In this document: one piece after another, positions 23,972-32,185 of the stretch
Numbering within the stretch: position 1 is the first letter of the stretch
Layout: the number at the start of each line of letters is the position of its first letter
Assembly (NCBI GenBank): GCA_019745975.1
Contig: JAIESQ010000157.1
Span: 1-54,945 of the forward strand
DNA: 54,945 nt
Direction: 5' to 3'
Source of the DNA: Pirellulales bacterium
Lineage (GTDB): Bacteria > Planctomycetota > Planctomycetia > Pirellulales > JAEUIK01
Made by a program: the position numbers and the translations under genes
The notes under the pieces: model-generated
Seen by the model: only the letters and a program-made list of their open reading frames with translations
Told to the model about the DNA's origin: nothing
Databases searched by the model: none

Positions 23972-24667
23972 TCAGTTGTCCTGGCCGCGACGGCGGCCGC
24001 CGCCGGGCCCGCCCGGGCCACCAAACCGCGGCCGCTCGATCTCACCGGTGAACTCGGCGCCGAGCATTTCCTTCCATTTGCCTTGCTGCGCGCTCGTGAG
24101 CACGGCCAGGAACTTATCGGCCTGCGACTTGCGGAACGCCTGGAACTTCTCTTGTGCTTCCTCGGGGCTGCCGGCCTCGCGCAAGCCACGGAGCTCCTCG
24201 CGGCCGGCCTCGTCGATCGTTGTGACTTGTTGCTTTTGATCGGCCGAGAGATCGAGTGCCGTGGCCACGGCCGGGTCGCCGATCGCCGCCGGCCCGCGTT
24301 GCTGCAGCGCGATCTGCTTGAGTCGCGAGGTTTGCTCCGGCTTGAGGATTTCGGCCAGGCCCGCGTCGAGCGCTTTGCGGTTCTCTTCCATCTTGGCGCG
24401 TCGTTCTTCCTGGCTCAGTTCGCGGAAGTTGCCGAACGACTCGCGCTGCTTATCGCCGAGCTCGCGGGCTTTGGTGGCTTGTTCGTCGGAGAGTTGCAGC
24501 TCCTTCTTGACCGACTCCTGGCTCAACAAAAACACCTCCCTGCCGAAACCGCCACCGAACATGCCGCGGCCACGACCTTGCCCGCCGCCGGGCCGCTGGG
24601 CCGAGGCGAGCGCGGGCAGGGCGATCACAGCAGCCAAGGCGACCATCAAGATGAAGTATTTACGCAT
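23972..24667 (-). CDS. Periplasmic Spy/CpxP-like (LTxxQ) helical protein
   Basis: The 231-residue protein has a clear signal peptide (KYFILMVALAAVIALPALASAQ), then a glycine/arginine-rich patch (residues 25-45). Two helical repeats follow (ELQLSDEQATKARELGDKQRESF and later LDLSADQKQQVTTIDEAGREEL), and the tail is again glycine/arginine-rich. The alternating charged helices resemble Spy, CpxP and CnrX-type sensors and chaperones. In planctomycetes such proteins are common and uncharacterised. The start is fixed by the signal peptide. Confidence 0.78.
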   Translation of the reverse strand: MRKYFILMVALAAVIALPALASAQRPGGGQGRGRGMFGGGFGREVFLLSQESVKKELQLSDEQATKARELGDKQRESFGNFRELSQEERRAKMEENRKALDAGLAEILKPEQTSRLKQIALQQRGPAAIGDPAVATALDLSADQKQQVTTIDEAGREELRGLREAGSPEEAQEKFQAFRKSQADKFLAVLTSAQQGKWKEMLGAEFTGEIERPRFGGPGGPGGGRRRGQDN

Positions 24668-24916
24668 GGCGGTGTCTCCGATCGGAAAGGTGTGCGGTCT
24701 CGAGCGGGCAGCGACGGTCCGCCCAACCAGAATTCTATCGCAACGCGAGCGTCCCCCCGAGTGTCGCGCCCGATTGGGGCGCGTGCGGCGCTCGCAAGCT
24801 AATGAAACCGCCGGCGAAGCTGTTGGTTCCGAGCGCGGCGAGAAAATGTCGGCCGCCAGGCGTGCCAGGCGCCGATAGGTGGACCCCGTCAAATAGCAGG
24901 CTAAATCGAGCGATAG

Positions 24917-25690
24917 CTAGCGTTTCCGCCCGACGAGCACCAATTCCCAGAGCGAAAAGTACATTGTGCCGTCGGTCCAGCGGGGAGCGAAGAGCGGCTC
25001 GAGCACCGGTGGTATCCGCCGCATCATGTCAAGCAGCCGCTCCTTATCAGCCGGCGATACGCGCTGCCGATCGGCCCAGCCGTGGAACTCGAATTCCTTG
25101 CTGAGCCGCTCGGAAGCCAGGATCTCGAAGCCAGCCCGCTCGAAGCGGCCGACGATCTCGGCCTGTGAGTCGACGCGATAGTGCGACGGGTCGCGGAGCT
25201 TTTCGTAGGCGTTGTAGTAGTCGGCGGCCGCCCGGTCGGCGACCGTCACATTGTCGGTGAAGGCCAGCCAGCCACCAGGCCACACGATGCGGGCCATTTC
25301 GGCCGCGGCCACGTCGGGTCGCGGAAAGTGATGGAAGGCCAGACGGCAACTCACCAAATCGAGCGAAGCGTCTTCGACCGGCAGATGCTCGGCATCGGCC
25401 CGCAACAGCTCGACGTTCGTCAGTCCGCGCTCGCGGGCGAGCCGGGCGGTGGTCTCGAGCATCTCGCTGGTGAGATCGCTGGCAACGATCCTCGCGACAT
25501 GTGGCGCCAAGGCGAGCGCCATGTGCCCGGCTCCGGTGGCCACGTCGAGCGCTTGCCAGGCGGGTTGAGGATTTAGCAGTGCCAGCAGGCGGCCCAGGCT
25601 TTCGCCTTTGGCATGGACGTCGCTCGTGGCGTAGTCGGCGGCCGCCACACCGAACTGGTCTTGGACTTTTTGCTTGATTGATTCGGTCAT
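24917..25690 (-). CDS. Class I SAM-dependent methyltransferase
   Basis: The 257 residues carry the UbiE-like motifs: LDVATGAGHMALALAP (SAM glycine loop), a post-I acidic SDLTSEMLE, RADAEHLPVEDASLDLVSCRLAFHHF, and WPGGWLAFTDN. An N-terminal helix region (FGVAAADYATSDVHAKGESL) matches the COQ5/UbiE group. A C-terminal extension with KEFEFHGWADRQR suggests a small-molecule substrate, but the substrate is unknown. A REP copy lies just upstream. Confidence 0.82.
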   Translation of the reverse strand: MTESIKQKVQDQFGVAAADYATSDVHAKGESLGRLLALLNPQPAWQALDVATGAGHMALALAPHVARIVASDLTSEMLETTARLARERGLTNVELLRADAEHLPVEDASLDLVSCRLAFHHFPRPDVAAAEMARIVWPGGWLAFTDNVTVADRAAADYYNAYEKLRDPSHYRVDSQAEIVGRFERAGFEILASERLSKEFEFHGWADRQRVSPADKERLLDMMRRIPPVLEPLFAPRWTDGTMYFSLWELVLVGRKR

Positions 25691-25725
25691 TTCGGTTCGC
25701 CGTGAGAGATATCGAAATCGCGCAC

Positions 25726-25756
25726 GCTAGCGCGCGGGATGAATCCCGCGGCTAAC
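25726..25756. repeat. GCTAGCGCGCGG palindromic repeat, copy 3
   Basis: This copy reads GCTAGCGCGCGGGATGAATC and continues to CGCGGCTAAC. The stem bases differ from copy 2 at matched positions (GGAGT/ACTCC becoming GGGAT/ATCCC), as expected for a selected hairpin. It lies between the methyltransferase and the dehydratase gene. Confidence 0.85.
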
Positions 25757-25816
25757 CGATACCAACGTCTTCGAGCCAGGGGACGCCAATTCGGCATCCA
25801 AGGTTCGCGCCGCGCG

Positions 25817-27856
25817 CTAGTTTTTCCGGAAGCTCGACTCTTGGTTAGCGCAGGCGACATCGTTTTCTAGCGCCCGTTGGCCGGCGGCGAGCAACTGCTC
25901 GATTCGCTCGACGTCGTAGACGCAACCTCCCCAGACTCCGCCACTGGCCTTGATGAGCGTCGCCCATAAGCGCGTGGCGTCGGGCAGATCGGGGTCGGGG
26001 CGCAGATCGTCGCGCGGCGCGCGGCGCGCCAATTCACATGTCCCTTCCTCGGCGCCGAAATGGCGGTCGGCGGTACCGACCAAATCGACGCTGCCAGCCA
26101 GGCGGTTGCGGTCGATCACAATCTGGATTTGGTCGCCATCGCGCACACGGCCGATCGGCCCGCCAGCCAACGCTTCGGGGCTAACATGCCCGATGCAGGC
26201 CCCCGTGCTGACACCGGAGAAGCGCGCATCGGTGAGCACCGCGACCTCGCGCCCCCACGGCAAATAGCGCAAGGCGCTGGTGATCTGGTAGATCTCCTCC
26301 ATGCCGGAGCCGGCAGGCCCGCGGCAGATGAGCACCAGCACGTCGCCGGGACGCAGCGGCTGGGCATCGCGCCCCTTGATGGCGGCGATCGCGTCGCGTT
26401 CGCGCAAGAAGACCCGGGCAGGCCCCGTCTTGCGATACACGCCGTCGGCATCGACGACCGAGGGGTCGATCGCGGTGCTTTTGATGACCGAGCCATCGGG
26501 AGCCAGGTTGCCGCGCGGAAAGCAGACGGTGCTCGTCAGCCCGCGCTCGCGTGCCCGCGAGGGGGACATGATGACGTCGTCGGGGTTGACGCCGTCGCGT
26601 TCTGCCAGCAGCTCGCGAAATTGTGTCCGCCGCGTGCTCCTAGCCCACCAATCAAGCACGCGGCCGAGCGGTTCGCCCGTCACGGTTAGAGCGTCAAGAT
26701 CAAGCAGGCCCAATTCGCGCAGATGGAGCATGACTTCGGGCACGCCGCCGGCCAGGAAGACGCGCACGGTCGGATGGTTTTGCGGGCCGTTGGGGAGCGC
26801 ATCGACCAAGCGCGGTACGCGACGATTGATTTCGGTCCAATCTTCAATCGTCGGCCGATGCCGCCCGGCCATGAAGGCGATTGCCGGCAGGTGCAGTAAG
26901 AGATTCGTCGAGCCGCCGAAGGCCGCGTGCACGGCCAAGGCGTTGCGGATCGCGGCGTCGGTCAGAATATCCGACGACCTCAATCCTCGGCGATCCATTT
27001 CGGCCAACGCCAGCGCGCTGCGCCGCGCCGTGTCGAGCCAAATCGGCTGACCCGACGGGGCCAACGCCGCGTGGGGCAGTGTCAAGCCCAGCGCTTCGGC
27101 GACGACCTGGGCCGTGGCAGCCGTGCCCAAGAACTGACAGCCGCCGCCCGGTGTTGCGCAAGCGCGGCAGCCCATCGCGGCGGCGTCTTCGAGCGTGATC
27201 TCACCAGCGACGTAGCGCACACCGATCGACTGCACTTTGCCGGCATCCTCACCTTCCTCGGGCGGTAGCGTCACGCCGCCGGGGACAAGCACGCAAGGCA
27301 GGTCGCGCGCGCCGGCCAATGCCATCAGCATTGCAGGGAGCCCTTTGTCGCAGGTGGCCACGCCGAGCACGCCGCGCCGGGTCGGGAGCGAGCGGATGAG
27401 ACGGCCGAGGACCGTAGCCGCATCGTTGCGGTACGGGAGGCTATCGAACATGCCGCGGGTGCCCTGCGTACGGCCGTCGCACGGATCGCTGACGTAGGCG
27501 GCGAACGGCACTCCGCCGAGTTGTTTGATCGTGCGGGCCGCTTCGCGCACCAAGAGCCCGACCTCCCAATGCCCGGTGTGATAACCCAGCGCGATGGGAG
27601 TGCCGTCTTCGGCGCGCAAACCGCCCTGTGTGCTTAGTAGCAGGTATTGCGGGCCGAGCATTGATTGCACATCCCAGCCCATCCCAGCATTTTGTGACAT
27701 GCCGAACAGGTCGCCGCTAGGGCTGGTGGCCAACAGTTCGGGCGTGAGCGGCAGCGATCCGGCCGGGCCAGCGGCGCGTGTGGCGATGGCGCTGGTGTCA
27801 GGACTCAAATCACCCAGGAGTTCGGAAAGCGAAGTCACTACAGCTTTGGCATTCAT
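25817..27856 (-). CDS. YagF/YjhG-type (D-xylonate) dehydratase, IlvD/Edd family
   Basis: The 679-residue enzyme belongs to the Fe-S sugar-acid dehydratases. Cluster cysteines are visible at [20 protein letters not shown] and [15 protein letters not shown]. The long [14 protein letters not shown] start region and [18 protein letters not shown] near the end distinguish the YagF/YjhG branch, whose E. coli members dehydrate D-xylonate to 2-keto-3-deoxy-xylonate. It supports sugar-acid catabolism, plausible for a polysaccharide-degrading planctomycete. Downstream pathway genes are not in the window. Confidence 0.9.
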   Translation of the reverse strand: MNAKAVVTSLSELLGDLSPDTSAIATRAAGPAGSLPLTPELLATSPSGDLFGMSQNAGMGWDVQSMLGPQYLLLSTQGGLRAEDGTPIALGYHTGHWEVGLLVREAARTIKQLGGVPFAAYVSDPCDGRTQGTRGMFDSLPYRNDAATVLGRLIRSLPTRRGVLGVATCDKGLPAMLMALAGARDLPCVLVPGGVTLPPEEGEDAGKVQSIGVRYVAGEITLEDAAAMGCRACATPGGGCQFLGTAATAQVVAEALGLTLPHAALAPSGQPIWLDTARRSALALAEMDRRGLRSSDILTDAAIRNALAVHAAFGGSTNLLLHLPAIAFMAGRHRPTIEDWTEINRRVPRLVDALPNGPQNHPTVRVFLAGGVPEVMLHLRELGLLDLDALTVTGEPLGRVLDWWARSTRRTQFRELLAERDGVNPDDVIMSPSRARERGLTSTVCFPRGNLAPDGSVIKSTAIDPSVVDADGVYRKTGPARVFLRERDAIAAIKGRDAQPLRPGDVLVLICRGPAGSGMEEIYQITSALRYLPWGREVAVLTDARFSGVSTGACIGHVSPEALAGGPIGRVRDGDQIQIVIDRNRLAGSVDLVGTADRHFGAEEGTCELARRAPRDDLRPDPDLPDATRLWATLIKASGGVWGGCVYDVERIEQLLAAGQRALENDVACANQESSFRKN

Positions 27857-27933
27857 GGCAAACTACTACACCTGCCGAGATCATCGACTCGTAAATCTGG
27901 ACCGAATTCTAATGCCGCTGGAGCTGCTCGCGC

Positions 27934-28611
27934 TCAGCTCTCCGCGGCGCGCTCGGGATGGTTGCTCGAATGGGATACACCTCGCCGCAACCACGTCCTC
28001 GCGACGATAGCCGCGGCGGCCGGTAGCGCGATCGACGCGGCGAGCGCTAGCCCTGTTGCGTTCTCCTCACGCGCCAGATGGCCAAACACTGAATAAACCA
28101 GTGCGATTCCCAAGTTGCTCAGTACCAGCGCCGGCAGGAATTTGCTCCACGGCAATTGCGACACGCCCAGCGCCAGGACACTGGCCTCGGCCAGAATCGG
28201 CACGCCGCGCGTGAGCACCAAGAGCCAAGCGCCGAACCGCTCGGTCAGGTCCAAAGTGCGATCGACGTCGCCAACGGCGGCCAATCGCGCGGCAAAGGGG
28301 CGGCCAAACCAACGGGCCAATCCGAAAGCCAGCCCCGCGCCCAACGTCATCCCCAGCCAACTGGCCGTGCTCGCCGACAGCGGCCCCAGTTTCGCCCCCG
28401 CGAACGTGCTAACGAAGCTCGAAGGGACTGGCAGCACGATGTCGACGGCCAGAATTGCCACGACCGCGGTTGCGATCGCCGTGCGCGAACTACTACCGGC
28501 TAACCAGTCGGAAATGGCTCGTTCGATTGCCGGTCCGGCGATCACGAATGGCGCCGCCGGTACCGCCAGACAGAGCACAATCAAACCTATTAGCCGCCAG
28601 GCGCCGCGCAT
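27934..28611 (-). CDS. VTT-domain (DedA/TVP38-like) membrane protein
   Basis: This 225-residue integral membrane protein has about six hydrophobic segments and the VTT core: LPVPSSFVSTFAGAKLGPLSAS, then GMTLGAGLAFGLARWFGRPFA, and RGVPILAEASVLALGVSQLPWSKF. These proteins are lipid scramblase or flippase candidates. The ATG at 28611 is preferred over 28641 because GGGAG lies seven bases before it. The gene is divergent from the DUF6807 gene. Confidence 0.82.
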   Translation of the reverse strand: MRGAWRLIGLIVLCLAVPAAPFVIAGPAIERAISDWLAGSSSRTAIATAVVAILAVDIVLPVPSSFVSTFAGAKLGPLSASTASWLGMTLGAGLAFGLARWFGRPFAARLAAVGDVDRTLDLTERFGAWLLVLTRGVPILAEASVLALGVSQLPWSKFLPALVLSNLGIALVYSVFGHLAREENATGLALAASIALPAAAAIVARTWLRRGVSHSSNHPERAAES

Positions 28612-28716
28612 CGTGAGCTCCCAACTGTCGGCCTCTATCATGGCACCCCGCTCGGCGGGCGGCTACGATAGCCAGTCGAAACAACTGCCCCGAATGCGAG
28701 TGCTTGGAGGAGCCCG

Positions 28717-29682
28717 ATGCGACGCGCATTGTTCCTAATCGCTTGTGCAGTGTCGTATTTCACCATGATCGGCCAGCAGATGGCGCGCGCCGCCGAATTC
28801 GCACTCGAACAAAACGAACGTGGCGTCTCTGTGAAGCTCGACGGCCAACGGTTCACCGAATATCTCATCAAATCGGGGCCCAAACCGATTCTCTGGCCGA
28901 TCGTCGGTCCGACCGGCAAGCCGATGACTCGCGCCTACCCGATGGAGAAAATCGAAGGCGAAAAGCAGGATCATCCGCACCATCGGTCGCTCTGGTTCAC
29001 GCATGGCGACGTCAATGGCGTCGATTTCTGGTCGGAAGGCGACGGGCGCGGAACTTCGGTGCATCGCGAGTATCGAAAAGTCGAGAGCGGGGCGGTGGGT
29101 AGAATCGTGGTGGCCGTCGACTGGCTCGCGGCCGATGGCAAGCGTGTGCTCGAAGACGAGCGCTCGTACACCTTTCGCACTATCGGCGATCAGCGGGTGA
29201 TCGACTTCGATATCACCCTGAAGGCCAGCGACGGGCCGGTCAAATTCGGCGACACGAAGGAAGGGACTTTTGGCGTGCGGGTGCCAACCGCGATGGACTC
29301 GGAGCGCCGCGGCCAGGGAGAAATTGTCAATGCTGAAGGAGAAATGAGTCGCTCCGGCAGCCCTGTCTACTCGGGCTGGGGTAAGCCGGCGCCGTGGGTC
29401 GATTATCATGCTTCGATCGATGGCGACGTCGTTGGCATCGCGATCCTGAATCATCCGCAGAGCTTTCGCTTTCCCACGCGGTGGCATGTGCGTCCCTACG
29501 GATTGTTCGCGGCCAACCCCTTCGGGCTGCATGATTTTCCGAAGGTGGCGGGGACTGGCGGTGAGCACACGCTCGCCGCGGGAGAGTCGATCACGCTGCG
29601 ATATCGCGTGATCCTCCATCGCGGCAACGCTACCGATGCGGAAATCGAGAAGCGTTTCTCAGACTACGCGGCTGAGAAGTAA
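28717..29682 (+). CDS. Secreted DUF6807 ('PmoA family') protein
   Basis: The 321-residue protein starts with a signal peptide (RRALFLIACAVSYFTMIGQQMARA). The conserved run of this family follows: YLIKSGPKPILWPIVGPTG, HPHHRSLWFTHGDVNG and VDFWSEG, later RVPTAMD and a terminal FGLHDFP. The histidine-rich HPHH suggests metal binding or sugar chemistry. Despite the name PmoA in databases it is unrelated to methane monooxygenase. In planctomycetes the family usually occurs with carbohydrate-degradation genes. Confidence 0.85.
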   Translation: MRRALFLIACAVSYFTMIGQQMARAAEFALEQNERGVSVKLDGQRFTEYLIKSGPKPILWPIVGPTGKPMTRAYPMEKIEGEKQDHPHHRSLWFTHGDVNGVDFWSEGDGRGTSVHREYRKVESGAVGRIVVAVDWLAADGKRVLEDERSYTFRTIGDQRVIDFDITLKASDGPVKFGDTKEGTFGVRVPTAMDSERRGQGEIVNAEGEMSRSGSPVYSGWGKPAPWVDYHASIDGDVVGIAILNHPQSFRFPTRWHVRPYGLFAANPFGLHDFPKVAGTGGEHTLAAGESITLRYRVILHRGNATDAEIEKRFSDYAAEK

Positions 29683-29972
29683 GCGTTGTCGAGCAGACTT
29701 CAAACGCGCCGCCATTGTGCGTCGCGCGCTAGCTCGAAGTGGCTCGATGGGCACTCCATTCATATTATCTACATGACGCATTCGACCCAACGCTATCATT
29801 CTGCCGATACTTCCCATTGTCAGTAATCTACGTGAACTTCGATCTGGTAGAAGCCACGTTCGACTGACTCGGGTTCCGCGCAACTTGATTCCGCAATGCG
29901 GCGCATGTGTTGACGCGGATACTGAACAAACATACATTCATTCCATCCGAATCATACAGGGAGGTAAATTCG

Positions 29973-30179
29973 ATGCTCGTGCTTTCCCGACGCGAAAGTC
30001 AATGTATTAAGCTGGGCGACGCGATCGTGGTGACCGTCGTCCGTTTGGCAGGAGATAAAGTGCGGCTGGGGATACAAGCGCCCGCCGACATGGTGGTCTT
30101 GCGAGGCGAATTGGAGCCGTTTAGCTCGCCGAACGCGGCGACGACCGGCGAGCCACACAACCGCAGAATCGCGAGCTGA
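29973..30179 (+). CDS. csrA: Carbon storage regulator
   Basis: CsrA is a small dimeric RNA-binding protein that blocks ribosome binding sites of target mRNAs. The 68-residue product has MLVLSRRESQCIKLGD, the VVTVVRLAGDKVRLGIQAPADMVVLRGEL body and a polar tail. The start is fixed by a strong GGGAGGT seven bases upstream and by the family beginning. A Rho-independent terminator follows at 30203. It appears monocistronic, without fliW or flagellar genes nearby. The GGA-containing leader could let CsrA control its own translation, which is inference. Confidence 0.93.
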   Translation: MLVLSRRESQCIKLGDAIVVTVVRLAGDKVRLGIQAPADMVVLRGELEPFSSPNAATTGEPHNRRIAS

Positions 30180-30202
30180 GTCGCCGATTCGATCAAGCTA
30201 AT

Positions 30203-30250
30203 CAGAGCGTCTGACGGCCGGACGACCCCGGTCATCAGACGCTCTGTTTT
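30203..30250 (+). terminator. Rho-independent terminator of csrA
   Basis: A perfect 12-base stem CAGAGCGTCTGA (30203-30214) pairs with TCAGACGCTCTG (30235-30246), and TTTT plus ATTT follows. It begins 23 bases after the csrA stop, the clearest intrinsic terminator in the window. Confidence 0.9.
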
Positions 30251-30684
30251 ATTTGGCGGTCGCTACACAAGCCGGACTCGTCTCTGCGACGAGACCGCCA
30301 CCACTTCTCTTGTGGCTTTGCGTAAGTCGATACCGGCTGGTCGGATACGCGCTGGAATTGGGCCACCGACCTTTGACAACCGCTAGCTTCGCGGCTATTC
30401 TCGTCGCTTAGATATAGCCCGCCTGCCAGTATGGCGTTCCCACGGGGACGTCCCGCCGAAGCGAAAAACCCCCCCTGAACGAAATGCGGCCCGGCGCCGA
30501 CAGCGGATCGATCCGCTATCGGCTTTAGTTGCCGGAGCAATAGCCCGAGCTGCGGTTCAAGAAGCGCCGCAGTAAGTTCAAGACGCGCCGCGATTGAAAA
30601 CCTAATTGCATTTGGATCGCGCAATGTGCGATTGCGCGAATTACATTCGACCACCGTTTCCCGATCGGTGAAGGAGATCCTGGC
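30251..30684. promoter_or_regulatory. Leader of the four-gene secreted cluster
   Basis: This gene-free stretch holds two signals. GTTCAAGAAGCGCCGC at 30555-30570 recurs at 30576-30591 with one mismatch, a 21-base period (two helix turns) that fits a tandem operator. A perfect inverted repeat TCGCGCAAT (30617-30625) with ATTGCGCGA (30631-30639) lies 45 bases before the DUF1501 start. The rest shows nothing I recognise. A promoter is expected here but the -35/-10 boxes are not obvious. Confidence 0.5.
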
Positions 30685-32043
30685 ATGCTCCATCGAGGTT
30701 CGTCCACATTGGCTCCCCAGCGCGCGGCGTGCGCCGGCCCGGTTGGGGCCCCCACGCTTGGGCGCCGCAACTTTCTCACCGTGGGCGCTGTTGCCGGCGT
30801 TGGGCTGACGTTGGCCGACTTTTTTCAGATCAAGCAAGCCCGCGCTGAGCAAAAGCACTACGAGAACATCGAGGCCAAGGCCCAGAGCGTCATTCACATT
30901 TTCTTGCCGGGCGGCATGGCCCACCAGGAATCGTGGGATCCCAAGCCGTATGCACCGATCGAATATCGCGGCGAGTTGGGGGTCGCGCAAACGACGATTC
31001 CGGGTGAAGTCTTCTGCGAAACGCTGCCGCAAACGGCGCAACTGGCCGACCGGTTGACGCTCATTCGCGGGATGACGCACGGCGAGGCGGCCCACGAACG
31101 TGGCACCCACAACATGTTCACGGGCTACAAGCCGAGCCCCGCGCTGGTCTTCCCGAGCATGGGGAGCGTGGTCAGCCACGAGTACGGTCCGCGTAACAAC
31201 TTGCCGCCCTATGTCTGTATTCCCGGCGTGCCGAACGAGTTTGCCAGCACAGGCTACCTCAGCTCGTCGTTCGCGCCGTTCAGCCTGGGGGCCGATCCGG
31301 CTGCGGCGGGCTTCCGCGTGCAGGACCTGAACTTGCCAGGCGGGGTCGACGAATCGCGGTTCGGTCGTCGTCGCACCGCGCTGGAAGCGGTCAACTCGTA
31401 CTTCGCCGCCAAGGAGAAGTCGGACACGCTCAAGGCGATGGACACGTTCTACGAGCGGGCCTACAGCCTAATCAGTTCGCAAGCCGCCCGCGAAGCGTTC
31501 AACATCGACGCGGAACCGGCGGCAATTCGCGACGAGTACGGCCGTCACGAGGCCGGCCAGCGGATGCTGATGGCTCGCCGCCTGGTAGCGGCGGGCGTGC
31601 GTTTCGTATCGCTCACCTATGGCGGTTGGGACATGCACACCGGAATTGCCGGCGGCATGCGCGGTCAGATGCCGGCTTTTGATCAGGCCTTCGCGACTCT
31701 GATCCGCGACCTGGAGCGGACCGGCCTGTTGAACGAGACGTTGGTTATGGTTTCCTCGGAATTCGGCCGCACGCCCAAAATCAACCGCGACGCCGGCCGC
31801 GACCACTGGCCCAAGGTGTTCAGCGTCGTGCTAGCCGGCGGTGGCCTGAAGCGCGGCGTGATCCATGGCGCTTCGAACGCGACGGCGAGCGAGCCCGATC
31901 GCGATCCGGTGCTGCCGGCCGACCTGGCGACCACGATCTACTACCAACTGGGCATCATCGCCGACAAGGAGCTGATGGCCCCGGGCAACCGGCCGATCGA
32001 GATCGTCGACGGCGGCAAACTGCTCAACACGTTGATTGCCTGA
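30685..32043 (+). CDS. Tat-exported DUF1501 protein (alkaline-phosphatase/sulfatase fold)
   Basis: The 452-residue protein has a twin-arginine signal near residues 30-55 (RRNFLTVGAVAGVGLTLADF). The DUF1501 domain follows: VIHIFLPGGMAHQESWDPKP, LTLIRGMTHGEAAHERGTHNMFTG and RNNLPPYVCIPG, later RFVSLTYGGWDMHTGI and a C-terminal SSEFGRTPKINRDAGRDHWPKVF. The D/H residues imply metal binding in an alkaline-phosphatase-like fold. Ribosome binding site GGAGAT lies upstream of ATG 30685. It is the first gene of a four-gene rightward cluster ending at 39119. Function is unknown in spite of great abundance in planctomycetes. Confidence 0.9.
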   Translation: MLHRGSSTLAPQRAACAGPVGAPTLGRRNFLTVGAVAGVGLTLADFFQIKQARAEQKHYENIEAKAQSVIHIFLPGGMAHQESWDPKPYAPIEYRGELGVAQTTIPGEVFCETLPQTAQLADRLTLIRGMTHGEAAHERGTHNMFTGYKPSPALVFPSMGSVVSHEYGPRNNLPPYVCIPGVPNEFASTGYLSSSFAPFSLGADPAAAGFRVQDLNLPGGVDESRFGRRRTALEAVNSYFAAKEKSDTLKAMDTFYERAYSLISSQAAREAFNIDAEPAAIRDEYGRHEAGQRMLMARRLVAAGVRFVSLTYGGWDMHTGIAGGMRGQMPAFDQAFATLIRDLERTGLLNETLVMVSSEFGRTPKINRDAGRDHWPKVFSVVLAGGGLKRGVIHGASNATASEPDRDPVLPADLATTIYYQLGIIADKELMAPGNRPIEIVDGGKLLNTLIA

Positions 32044-32185
32044 CGCCATCAGGTACGGCAACGATTTCCGAAACATCGCGCGCCAGGAGGGCGAACACAC
32101 ACGACTTGGAGTACGACCGGTGGATCGGACGCCCCGGGACGTTCCTGCCCAGAGTTACGCTTTGACTCCCCGAGGCAAACTTCCC

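Noticed and set aside
28717-29682. Particulate methane monooxygenase subunit, suggested by the name 'PmoA family'
   Set aside because: The sequence is a soluble secreted DUF6807 protein with no membrane subunit features, so no link to methane oxidation or to the fae/mtdB genes is made.
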